A stretch of DNA of 62,565 bases from JADJEI01 sp035328465 (GCA_035328465.1 DAOLIQ010000010.1:1-62565); one strand, 5' to 3'; positions 26,567 through 35,338 are shown, counted from the first letter of the stretch. Made by a program: numbers and translations. Notes: a model not told the origin generated them from the sequence alone.

Positions 26567-29500
26567 TGAATTTTATTCTGTTTACCCTTGATTTTCAATT
26601 TATTACCATCCCAATCATTAGTGCTATGACAGGACCAGCAATCAGTTCTATCGCCAGGATCATGTTCATCAAGAAAATCCTCCATGTGGCAGCTTAAACA
26701 TTGCGGATCATAGTTTGTACCGGAATGACAATCCGAACAATCAAAATTATTATGCGGATTATGGAGCGTGAAAAAGTTATGATTGAATGTAGCCGGAGTC
26801 CAGCTAGTCTGAGTATGACATTCCAAACAATCGTGATTAAAATTCAAAGTAACATGCGGCGGATCATTTGTTCCAGTGAAATTAGGTTCGTGACAGCCAA
26901 AACATGTGTTTGGAGTATTATTATAATCTCCGTTATGACAGCTTGCACAATCATTAGCTATTGAGGCGTGCGCACCGACTAGCTGATAATAATCATTATG
27001 AATCGGGAATGCCGCCGGTGCCCAGCCGGGATTTGTTGTGTGACAAGTCTCGCAAGTTGTCGGCAAAGCTAATACAGTATGATTTGGATTTGTCGTTTGA
27101 CCATAATCAGTTTTATGACAAGCAAGACATTGAGTTGGCGTCCCTTCAAAACCATTAGCATGACATTGAGAACAATCTGTTGTCAAATGCGCTCCCGTTA
27201 ACGGGAAGTTAGTGGTTTGATGATCAAAGGTAACATCGCTCCAAGCAGAAGCATTGTGGCACATTTCGCAATTCGTCGGATAGCCCTGTGTAAGATGATT
27301 TGGAGCAATTTTAAATTCTGACATATGACACGAGATGCAATCGGAATTTAAGCCGGTAACTGTTCCTTGGTGGCAGGATGAGCATTGAATCTGTGCGTGC
27401 ACACCTTGTAATTCGAAACCGGTTGTTGCATGATTAAAGGTAGAGGGAATCCACGCGGTTGTTGTGTGGCAGCTTTCACAATTGAGCGGCAATCCTGCCG
27501 CTGGATGATTCGGATTCTGTGTGGCGTTATAAGCCGTGATATGACAAGCATCGCAATTAGTAGGTGTTCCCGAATAACCATTTGCATGACAACNNNNNNN
27601 NNNNNNNNNNNNNNNNNNNNNNNNNNNNNNNNNNNNNNNNNNNNNNNNNNNNNNNNNNNNNNNNNNNNNNNNNNNNNNNNNNNNNNNNNNNNNATTGAGG
27701 CTGATAATTTGGCTGTGAATGACACTCGCCGCAATCAACATTATTATGCTGCGAAGAGATCGGATAAAAGTTATGATCAAACGAAGCCGGCGTCCAGGCA
27801 GTCTGAGTATGACATTCCAAACAATCGTGATTAAAATTCAAAGTAACATGCGGCGGATCATTTGTTGCATTAAAATCATTATCGTGACAGCCGAAACATG
27901 TGTTTGGCGTATTGTTGTAATCACCATTGTGGCAGCTTGCGCAATCATTAGCTATTGCGGCATGTGCACCAATAAGCTGATAAAAATCATTGTGGATTGG
28001 GAAAGTCGCCGGCGCCCAACCAGGATTTGTAGTGTGACAAGTCTCGCAAGTTGTCGGCAAAGCTAAGACAGTATGGCTTGGATTCGTACTCTGATTATAA
28101 TCAGTCATATGACAAGCATCGCAGTTTGTCGGCGTTCCCTCAAAGCCATTTGCATGACATGCCGAACAATTAACAGTCAAATGTCCACCAGTCAATGGAA
28201 AATTTGTTGTCTGATGATCAAATGTAACTTCACTCCAGGCCGAAGAATTATGACACATTTCACAATTTGTTGGATAACCTTGAGTAACATGATCAGGCGC
28301 AATATTATAGTCATCCTGATGACATGAAATGCAATCTGAAGAAAGACCGGTAACTGTACCTTGATGACATGAAGAACATTGAATTACTGCATGCTGCCCT
28401 GTCAATTCAAAACCGGTTGTTGTATGATTAAAGGTAGAGGGAATCCACGCAGTTGTCGTGTGGCAGTTTTCGCAATTTGTCGGCAATCCTGCTGCTTGAT
28501 GATTTGGGTTCACAGCCCCATCATAATCAGATTGATGACAGCCGACACATTCGTTTGGAGGATTATTATAATTTCCATTATGACAACTTTCGCAATCATT
28601 TGATATTTGAGCATGTGCGCCGGTCAATAAAAAGTACTGATCGTGCTGAGGAAATAGAGCAGGAGACCAGCCGGGATTTGTAGTATGACAGGTTTCGCAA
28701 GTGATTGCTATTCCCAAAGTCTGATGATTCGGATTCGTTGTGTTATTAAAATCGGTTTGATGACAATCGCTGCATGTCGTACTTGTTCCTTCATATCCAT
28801 TTTGATGACAAGCAATACAATCAAGAGAGAGATGTCCACCTGTTAATGGAAAGTTGGAGAACTGATGATCGAATGCACCATCAGCTTTTCCATCCGGGTG
28901 ACAGGCATAACATTCTTCACTTTGATAAACATATCCTTGCACACCCTGATGCTCGTCGTCCATATCAGGTTGATTGTGCTCGTGACAAGTGATACAAGAG
29001 AAAATTGAAAAATCACCTTGATTAGTATGGCAATCAGCACAATCATTCCACTCCCCATTGTGCTTACCGCTATATATCGGGAAGTATTGTCCATCGTGAT
29101 CAAAGGTTGCCGGAGTCCATCCACTCGTTGTATGACAATCTTCGCAAGTGGTTGGGAAGCCAGCAGCGATGTGATTTGGATCGACAGCATTTTCATAATC
29201 TTGTTGGTGACATGCATAACAATCTGTCGGCGTGCCAGTATAACCATTCGCATGACATTGTTGGCAATCAACTGTTAAATGTTTTCCAGTCAATGGGAAA
29301 TTAGTATTGTTGTGATCAAAGTTTGACGGAGTCCAGCCTGCTGTTGTGTGGCAAACTGTACAATCTGTCGGATAACCTAATTGTAAGTGATTAGGATCGG
29401 TGGTGCCATTATAATCCTGTTCGTGACAAGCAAANNNNNNNNNNNNNNNNNNNNNNNNNNNNNNNNNNNNNNNNNNNNNNNNNNNNNNNNNNNNNNNNNN

Positions 29501-30730
29501 NNNNNNNNNNNNNNNNNNNNNNNNNNNNNNNNNNTGGCAAACTGTACAATCTGTAGGATAACCTTCCTGCAAGTGATTTGGATCTGTTGTTCCGTTATAA
29601 TCCTGTTCGTGACAGGCGAAACAATCCGTTGGTGTTCCAGTGTAGCCATTCGTATGACACTGCTGGCAATCAACATTCAAATGTTTTCCTGTTAGAGGGA
29701 ATGCCGTCAAATTATGATCGAACTGAGCTTCATTCCAATCATTAGTATTATGACAAAGTGTACAGTCAGTTGGATAACCTTCTTGAATATGGTTAGGATC
29801 GTTTGCAGTGTTATAATCTTGTTCGTGACAGGCGAAACAATCCGTTGGTGTTCCTGTAAAAGTGGTGGCATGACATTCCTGACAATCAACTGTAACATGC
29901 TTACCTGTTAACGGGAAGTTAGTAAGATTATGATCAAAATTTGCCGGTGACCATGCATTTATATCGTGACACTCTGTACAATCAGTTGAAAATTCTGCTG
30001 CAATATGATTGGGGTTAACCGAATCATCATAATCCTGTTTATGACATGAATAGCAATCGGCTGAAAGTCCAGTAAAGGTTCCGGGTTGATGACAAGAAAA
30101 ACAAGTACTGATTTTATGTCCGCCAACAAGGGGGAAGAAATCATGATTGAAATTGTCTGCTGCCCAGTTGAGTGAATTAAGGTTGTGACATTCCTGACAA
30201 TCAGTAGAGAATTGAGATTCTGTATGATTTGGATTTTGTGTGGCAAAATAATCTGCAGAGTGGCAATCAAAACAATTTGTTCCCTGCGGTTCAAATGTAA
30301 AATTTGGATAACCTGAATGACACTGCACACAATCAGCACGAAGATGTGCCCCAAGCAGAGGGAATCTACTCATCTGATGAAGATTATTCATGTCTTTAAC
30401 AAGCCACGATTGGGGCGTATGACATCGGGCGCAATCAAATCCAACAGTACCTTGATGAATATCTTTATGGCAAGATTGGCAATCGGTGGCTGCATCTTTA
30501 AATATCAGTGTCGTGTGACAACTCTTGCAATCGGCGGATTGATGCTGTCCTTCGAGAGAAAATTTTGTTTCGGAGTGGTTAAAAGAAATTTTTGCTTTGT
30601 CTATTGTCCAACTTGTTTCGCTGTGACACTTTGAACAATCGATGTTCAAGTCCTTTTCGTGAGGAGATTGAGCGAGTATAGATGATCCTGCAAGAATCAA
30701 CGTTAGTATTACGAATGACAAGATGCGCAT
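26563..30730 (-). CDS. Giant multiheme c-type cytochrome (at least 52 CxxCH), interrupted by two assembly gaps
   Basis: A signal peptide (RILSFVILTLILAGSSILAQ) starts a secreted protein of at least about 1,320 known residues. I count 15, 23 and 14 intact CxxCH heme-binding motifs in the three sequenced parts, plus three motifs cut by the gaps. The repeat unit is 72 residues with three CxxCH and three extra histidines in FDH, TGKH and DPNH contexts, which could be the distal axial ligands (bis-His hemes). No membrane anchor follows the signal peptide. The frame breaks at 27594-27693 only because the placeholder is 100 N. It overlaps the 20-heme gene by 22 bases and the barrel gene by 4 bases. 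Confidence 0.85.
26760..27530 (-). repeat. Higher-order repeat, copy 1 (within the giant cytochrome gene)
   Basis: This stretch and 27754-28524 align at a constant offset of 994 bases and are largely identical; for example CAAACAATCGTGATTAAAAT occurs at 26824 and 27818. The copies encode blocks of about 11 heme motifs that differ at scattered residues, indicating a fairly recent duplication of a multi-repeat block. Confidence 0.8.
27594..27693. other. Assembly gap (100 N), left
   Basis: Exactly 100 N between two higher-order repeat copies. The flanking frames need a true length divisible by three to join, so 100 is a placeholder and the real gap size is unknown. Confidence 0.98.
27754..28524 (-). 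repeat. Higher-order repeat, copy 2 (within the giant cytochrome gene)
   Basis: Partner of 26760-27530 at offset 994 bases. It encodes the order NPNH...TTAWIPSTFNH...CSSCHQGTVTG...NCEMCH...LPTTCETCH...CLECH as in copy 1. A third, more diverged part-copy (PGWSPALFPQHDQY region) lies near 28.55-28.7 kb. Confidence 0.8.
29170..29985 (-). repeat. Tandem 216-bp (72-residue) tri-heme repeats
   Basis: Successive units lie 216 bases apart; for example GGATAACCT at 29556 and 29772. Each encodes GYPTDC..CH, FDHN.T.FPLTGKH..VDCQQCH.NGYTGTPTDC.ACH.QDY...DPNH. The right-hand assembly gap falls inside this tract. Confidence 0.85.
29435..29534. other. Assembly gap (100 N), right
   Basis: Exactly 100 N. 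Aligning the flanks with the neighbouring repeat unit, the missing piece of one unit would be 130 bases (29621-29750 in the neighbour), plus any multiple of 216. Both 130 and 100 leave the same frame, which is why the reading frame appears continuous here. Confidence 0.98.
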
Positions 30731-32328
30731 TTAAAATCTGTTAATTTATATTGTATAAAAATTTGTCCGTTTTTTTCCGAAGGCTTATGGCATTTTGCAC
30801 AAGGAACTTTTTCGTGCGCACCCGCAAGAGAGAATTTAGTTTTGTTATGATCAAAATTTTCCGGTTTCCAGTTATTAAATGTATGGCATCTCTGACAGTT
30901 AGATTCATTGCCTTCGTTAAATTGTCCTTGATGCTTATCATTGTGGCACGATTCGCATTTTTTATCTGATGACAAAAATAAGTATTTCTTATTTAAACTC
31001 TCATCAATTTTAACGTGACACTTAGAACAATTAACATCAGCATGTTTTCCTGATAATATAAATTCAGTTGAGTTATGGTCGAACTTTATAGTACGCCAGC
31101 TTGTAGTTTCGTGACAATTAGAACAATTATTTTTTGGCAGAAATTTTTCGGTCAATTCTTTACCGTGAATATTTTCATGACAATCAATACAATTTTCACC
31201 AAGCTTTTTGAACTTCCAACTATCTTCCTTTAAATGACAACTCTGACATGGTACGGCAAAGTGCGCTCCGGAAAGTTCATAAGCAGATTTCTGGTGCTGC
31301 TCAATTGTAAATAATGAAGGTTTGAACCCATTTACATTGTGACAATCAACGCAGTCGCGGATAGAATTATTTAGAACAATCTCACCTTTGTGATAATCAG
31401 AATGACAATCAACACATTTTTCAAATTTAGGTTTTACAGAAATTCCATCTTTATGGCAATCGTTACAGCGCACTGCACGATGTTTTCCAAGTAAAGGATA
31501 TTTCGTTTTACTGTGATCAAATGTTCCTTCATTAATCTGATGAAAACTTGATGTTACGTGACAACTTTGGCAATTGGCTCCAAATTTACCAAGATGAATA
31601 TCTTTATGGCAGGATTGGCAACTTGAGAATGCCACATCCTTAAATTTTTGAAACTCTTTTCCGTTTCTTGTTTCTTTTGGGTGGCATTTAGCACAATCAA
31701 CTTTAATGTGAGAACCGGTTAGTTTGTACTTAGAATTATTGTGATCGAAATTCTTTGCAGGTTTAAATTTGTTTGTATCGTGGCACTTTTTGCAATCGGT
31801 GCCTAAAGTCTTTTGGTGGCTGTCTTCGTGGCAAGCAGAACAAAAATTTTCCAGTCCTAAATAAGTATTTTTTCTTTTCTTTAAATCACTGCTCGAAATA
31901 AATTTTGCCTGATGACATTTACTGCATTCCAAATCCTTGTGCGATCCCTCCAGCGTATAACCAGCTTTATTATGATCAAATTTATTTTCGTCGAAATTTA
32001 TTAGCTTAAATCCTCTTCCGTAATGTTCCCCATGGCAGCTCCAGCAATTTTGACCTTTCACACTGCTGCTTGAGTGATAGCCCCTTCCTGAAGAAATTAA
32101 ATTTTGCACCGCTTTATGGCAGTCGAGACATTTAGAATTGTTTACTTTCTCACCGAGAATATGACACTTCGTGCAATTACTCATCCCGTCTAAACTTTTA
32201 TGTGCGTTACTTAATTCTCCGGGCGAGATCTGTGCAAATGAAAAATTCGTAAACGAAACAAATGCACTGACAAGCAGTAAGCACTTCAAAAAAGAAATTT
32301 GGTTAGTTAGAGTGTTTGAGAATCGCAT
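30709..32328 (-). CDS. Secreted multiheme c-type cytochrome with 20 CxxCH motifs
   Basis: From the ATG at 32328 a signal peptide (ending FTNFSFAQ) starts a 539-residue protein with 20 CxxCH motifs, the last only three residues from the C-terminus (CASCHS). Units read FDHN...Y.LTGSH..VDCAKCH, related to the giant cytochrome's repeats but Lys-rich and with longer spacers such as KFISSSDLKKR. A start ten codons earlier would add a charged lead before the signal peptide. It overlaps the oxidoreductase gene by 26 bases and the giant cytochrome by 22 bases. Probably the periplasmic electron carrier between the inner-membrane enzymes and the outer-membrane cytochrome. Confidence 0.87.
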   Translation of the reverse strand: MRFSNTLTNQISFLKCLLLVSAFVSFTNFSFAQISPGELSNAHKSLDGMSNCTKCHILGEKVNNSKCLDCHKAVQNLISSGRGYHSSSSVKGQNCWSCHGEHYGRGFKLINFDENKFDHNKAGYTLEGSHKDLECSKCHQAKFISSSDLKKRKNTYLGLENFCSACHEDSHQKTLGTDCKKCHDTNKFKPAKNFDHNNSKYKLTGSHIKVDCAKCHPKETRNGKEFQKFKDVAFSSCQSCHKDIHLGKFGANCQSCHVTSSFHQINEGTFDHSKTKYPLLGKHRAVRCNDCHKDGISVKPKFEKCVDCHSDYHKGEIVLNNSIRDCVDCHNVNGFKPSLFTIEQHQKSAYELSGAHFAVPCQSCHLKEDSWKFKKLGENCIDCHENIHGKELTEKFLPKNNCSNCHETTSWRTIKFDHNSTEFILSGKHADVNCSKCHVKIDESLNKKYLFLSSDKKCESCHNDKHQGQFNEGNESNCQRCHTFNNWKPENFDHNKTKFSLAGAHEKVPCAKCHKPSEKNGQIFIQYKLTDFKCASCHS

Positions 32329-33637
32329 CGCCAAATTTCTTTGTAATTGATATTCCAATTTTTTCTAAAAATTTCGTAGGCAGTTCACCGCCTGCAAATA
32401 CGTAAACTAAATCATTCTCGAGCGAAATAATTTTTCCATCATTAGTATTGAGAATAACTGCTGTGTCCAAAATTTCAGAAACATTAGAATTAAAAATTAT
32501 TTTTATTTTACCTTCTCTAACAGCAGTATCTATGTTCTCTTGATTTCTTGGTTTCAATCTTGAAAAATTTTCGTTCCTGTAAGAAAGAGTAACTTCGTTA
32601 TGTTCATCTGCCAAAAGGATAGCTGATTCGATTGCAGAATCTCCACCGCCAACAACAAGAATATTTTTTTGATGAATCAATTCGGGCTCAAGAAGTCTGT
32701 AATAAACTTTTTCTTTTTCTTCCCCCGGTACTCCCAATTTTCGTGGAGTTCCCCGTCTGCCAATGGCAAGCAAAACCGCTTTGCAAGTATAATGACCCAC
32801 TGAAGTTTTGACAATAAAATGATCATCAACTTTTTGGATTTGTTCAACACGCTCATGCTCATTTATCTGAATATTATTTTTGCTTAGCACTTCATTCCAA
32901 AGATTAATCAATTCAGTCTTGGTAGTTTCGACAAGCTTAATTTTTCCGTATAGAGGTAAATCCATTGGTGAAGTCATTACAATTTTTGCTCTTGGAAAAT
33001 TAAAAACTGTGCCGCCAAGGCTATCTTGTTCGAGTGTTAAAAAACGTAATCCCATTTTTTTTGCCGATAAAGAGGCTGAAATTCCGGCCGGACCGCCTCC
33101 AACAATAATCACATCATATTGCGTCTTAATATTCTTATTTATTTTTTTGTTCAGATAATCCATTGCCTGTTTGCCTTGTTCGACTGCATTCTTAATTAAC
33201 CCCATCCCTCCAAGTTCGCCAGCGATAAAGATTCCTGGAACACTGGTTTCAAATTCCTGACTGACCTGGGGCAGTTCAACCCCCCTTTTTTCTGTACCAA
33301 TGCATAGTGTAATTGCTTGTACAGGACATGCGTGGAAGCAAGCACCGTGTCCAACGCATCTCGAAGCATTAACAGTACTCGCTCTTCCGTTGAATAAACC
33401 AAGTATGTCTTTTTCCGGACAAGCCGTAATGCAGGCACCGCTGCCAATACACATGTCAGGATCAATAACCGGATGAAGTGAAACCGGTTCAAAAATTCCG
33501 AATTGTTTTGCTTTCTCAATTTTTTCTTCCGTGACTTTTGTTTTGTTTTTATGACTTCGCAGATAGACAAACATTGTTACAGCAAAGAGAATAAAGATTG
33601 TACCGTAGATCAAAATATTTTCTATTAGAGTTTCCAC
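32303..33637 (-). CDS. Membrane-anchored ferredoxin-like/FAD/NAD(P) oxidoreductase
   Basis: 444 residues from a GTG preceded by GAAGGA (an upstream ATG at 33679 is the alternative). A TM anchor (about 8-26) is followed by two ferredoxin-like motifs, CIGSGACITACP (63-74) and CVGHGACFHACP (94-105), each lacking the usual second Cys (Ser66, His97). A thioredoxin-reductase-like flavoprotein follows: IIVGGGPAGISAS (FAD), GRRGTPRKLGVPGE, and a second GGGDSA loop for NAD(P)H. It probably passes electrons between NAD(P)H or a soluble donor and the cytochromes. The direction of flow cannot be read from sequence. Confidence 0.8.
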   Translation of the reverse strand: METLIENILIYGTIFILFAVTMFVYLRSHKNKTKVTEEKIEKAKQFGIFEPVSLHPVIDPDMCIGSGACITACPEKDILGLFNGRASTVNASRCVGHGACFHACPVQAITLCIGTEKRGVELPQVSQEFETSVPGIFIAGELGGMGLIKNAVEQGKQAMDYLNKKINKNIKTQYDVIIVGGGPAGISASLSAKKMGLRFLTLEQDSLGGTVFNFPRAKIVMTSPMDLPLYGKIKLVETTKTELINLWNEVLSKNNIQINEHERVEQIQKVDDHFIVKTSVGHYTCKAVLLAIGRRGTPRKLGVPGEEKEKVYYRLLEPELIHQKNILVVGGGDSAIESAILLADEHNEVTLSYRNENFSRLKPRNQENIDTAVREGKIKIIFNSNVSEILDTAVILNTNDGKIISLENDLVYVFAGGELPTKFLEKIGISITKKFGDAILKHSN

Positions 33638-33782
33638 TAATTTTCCTTCATTGATTGTTAACTGAACGGAGCAAACCAATGATTGTTATTTTGACATCAA
33701 ATTTCGTGCTTTAATGAAACTTATTAAATCAAAATAAAATAGCAACCATTGCTAACTATTTAGGTAATTAGTACAAATGACC

Positions 33783-33808
33783 AGTAAAAAGTGCCAACAC
33801 TTTTTACT
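33783..33808 (-). terminator. Perfect hairpin over the stop codon of the TPR gene
   Basis: AGTAAAAAGTG and CACTTTTTACT form an 11-bp perfect stem with loop CCAA (TTGG on the minus strand). It includes the TAA of the TPR gene. A T run lies inside the stem but not after it, so it may be a weak terminator, a transcript-processing or a stabilising hairpin. It splits the seven-gene cluster into a two-gene and a five-gene part. Confidence 0.4.
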
Positions 33809-34406
33809 TGAGTTGCGAGAGACTTGTTTTGGTCAAGTCAGAGACTTCTGAATTTGGAAATTCAGAGAGGAGGTTTTCCCATATTTTTTTTGCTTTTTCT
33901 TTGTTACCAATACTCGCAGAAATTGCTCCTAAATTATAGAGAGCCTGAACATTTTTTTTATCGTAAGATAAAATTTTGTTCGTCAGTTCTTCTGCTTTGG
34001 TAAAGTTTTGATTATTGTAATAAATAAAAGATAGAGAGAAATAAATGTCAGTTCGTTTTGGATTTATTTGAAGTATTCTTTCGTAATATTGAATCGCATC
34101 CAGCTGTTTGTGTGCTGCCGCAAGAAAGTCCGCATACTCTCTAATTTTTAGGGTATCATTCGGATTATCATCTACTGCTTTTTTTAACATTTCAAGTTTA
34201 TGTTTTACATTTTCGGTAACATTATCTTTGGTCGGATTTTCTGCGGTGGGGTTTCCTAACCCACTATGGATTGAATCCTGCGGCATTTGTTTATTAGAAA
34301 TATTTGTAGAACTGCTATCACTGCTATTAGATTGAGTCAAGACTATTAATACTAAAATGGCAATAACTGCAATGCTTCCATAAATATATAAAGGTTTTAT
34401 TTTCAT
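33804..34406 (-). CDS. Membrane-anchored TPR protein, NrfG/CcmI-like
   Basis: 200 residues: one TM helix (about 7-24), a Ser/Asn/Thr-rich linker, and TPR repeats (about 70-195; IQYYERILQINPKRTDIYFSLSFIYY, VQALYNLGAISASIGNKEKAKKIWENLL). Periplasmic TPR domains of this kind occur in CcmI/NrfG, which present apocytochromes to the heme-attachment machinery. In a locus encoding more than 70 heme sites, an apocytochrome chaperone is a natural guess but is unproven. It lies 8 bases after the cytochrome b-like gene. Confidence 0.7.
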   Translation of the reverse strand: MKIKPLYIYGSIAVIAILVLIVLTQSNSSDSSSTNISNKQMPQDSIHSGLGNPTAENPTKDNVTENVKHKLEMLKKAVDDNPNDTLKIREYADFLAAAHKQLDAIQYYERILQINPKRTDIYFSLSFIYYNNQNFTKAEELTNKILSYDKKNVQALYNLGAISASIGNKEKAKKIWENLLSEFPNSEVSDLTKTSLSQLK

Positions 34407-34414
34407 TTTTTCTC

Positions 34415-35338
34415 CTAAAAAATCCAGGTGTAACCAAATGTAATCGCCACTATAATGTGAATTATCATTATAGCAAACATAGCAATTGCAAAGGGTAAGT
34501 GAAAGATATGCCAGTATCTAAAAAATTTCTGCATGGTACGCAGCAAACCGATTCTTCTGGCAAGAATTATTTCAGATTTTGCAATATGAACTACTTCTTT
34601 TACTGTACGTTTTGGTAATCCTGCCAAAAGAACATTGTTTTTAAGGTTATGAAGAACTTTTCGTACGTCAAAAAAATCTTTTACTGCGAAGATTATACTC
34701 GTTGAGAGTTTAAAACTTTTGTACCTCTCAGGTGAAGCTAATCTATTAAAATCATAAAGTAAATCTTCATCAATTTTATATTCCTTAGTTAATCGAATGG
34801 CTAATTCATCCTTAATTTTGTTTAGTTCTTTAATGTCAAGTTCCTGCCCTTGAATTGTGTGAGGTATTTGAATATAAATAAATCTTCCAACAACCCCGCT
34901 TAATACAACCAGAACCATACTCCAGAAACTTACAGCGACCAGTCCGCCAAATTTAAAAGAAGTATGAAAAAGAACGAAGATGGGTCCGACTGTACACAAG
35001 AAAATATGAAACTCGAGCCAGTTTTTTAGATAGCCAATTCCATAAAATCTTTTCACTCGTTTTCTAATCATATAAGAAGCAACACCAAGCACCATCATAA
35101 AACTGCCCAGAATACCGATACCATGACCGATGAATCCAGTTGGTTTAAGATTTTCATGCTGGTATTTCAATCGATTGTATTCCGCAGTACCTTTTAGGTC
35201 AGGATTACTCAAAATTGTCCCAGTTTCTTCTAATGGTTTTGAGTAGTAATCATATCCGTTAAAAATCAATAACGCAGTCGAAGCAACTCCAACTATAATA
35301 AATAGTGAAACGTAAATTGTGTGCAGTGTTTTATTCAT
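34415..35338 (-). CDS. Di-heme cytochrome b-like integral membrane protein
   Basis: 307 residues with a TM helix at about 10-27, three more between 68 and 155, a soluble segment (about 165-270) and a last TM helix (about 279-301). Two histidine pairs with the same spacing of 14 stand out: H111/H125 and H280/H294. Such spacing within helices suits stacked b-type hemes. H72, H160 and H277 are further candidates. As the first gene of the cytochrome cluster it may take electrons from or give them to menaquinone. The family is not recognised by name. Confidence 0.72.
   Translation of the reverse strand: MNKTLHTIYVSLFIIVGVASTALLIFNGYDYYSKPLEETGTILSNPDLKGTAEYNRLKYQHENLKPTGFIGHGIGILGSFMMVLGVASYMIRKRVKRFYGIGYLKNWLEFHIFLCTVGPIFVLFHTSFKFGGLVAVSFWSMVLVVLSGVVGRFIYIQIPHTIQGQELDIKELNKIKDELAIRLTKEYKIDEDLLYDFNRLASPERYKSFKLSTSIIFAVKDFFDVRKVLHNLKNNVLLAGLPKRTVKEVVHIAKSEIILARRIGLLRTMQKFFRYWHIFHLPFAIAMFAIMIIHIIVAITFGYTWIF

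Noticed and set aside
26563..27780. Reading the left part of the giant cytochrome as a separate gene starting near 27780
   Set aside because: The start would lie on the far side of a 100-N placeholder in another frame, without signal peptide support; the CxxCH text simply continues across the gap.
29170..29985. Regular repeats that could suggest a CRISPR array
   Set aside because: The period is 216 bases, the whole unit is conserved, and it translates into heme-binding repeats; there are no short repeats with unique spacers.
27719..30634. Many open frames on the opposite strand and in other frames within the cytochrome gene
   Set aside because: They are shadows caused by the low-complexity repeat; the translated products are odd and lack any signal or family motif.
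26563..32328. CxxCH motifs as zinc-finger-like sites instead of hemes
   Set aside because: Both proteins have signal peptides, every motif ends in His, extra His match the motif count, and cytochrome b-like and porin-like neighbours fit heme proteins. Heme attachment remains unproven.
33637..33679. Start of the oxidoreductase at the ATG at 33679
   Set aside because: The GTG at 33637 has a good GAAGGA site and begins directly before the TM anchor; the ATG remains possible.
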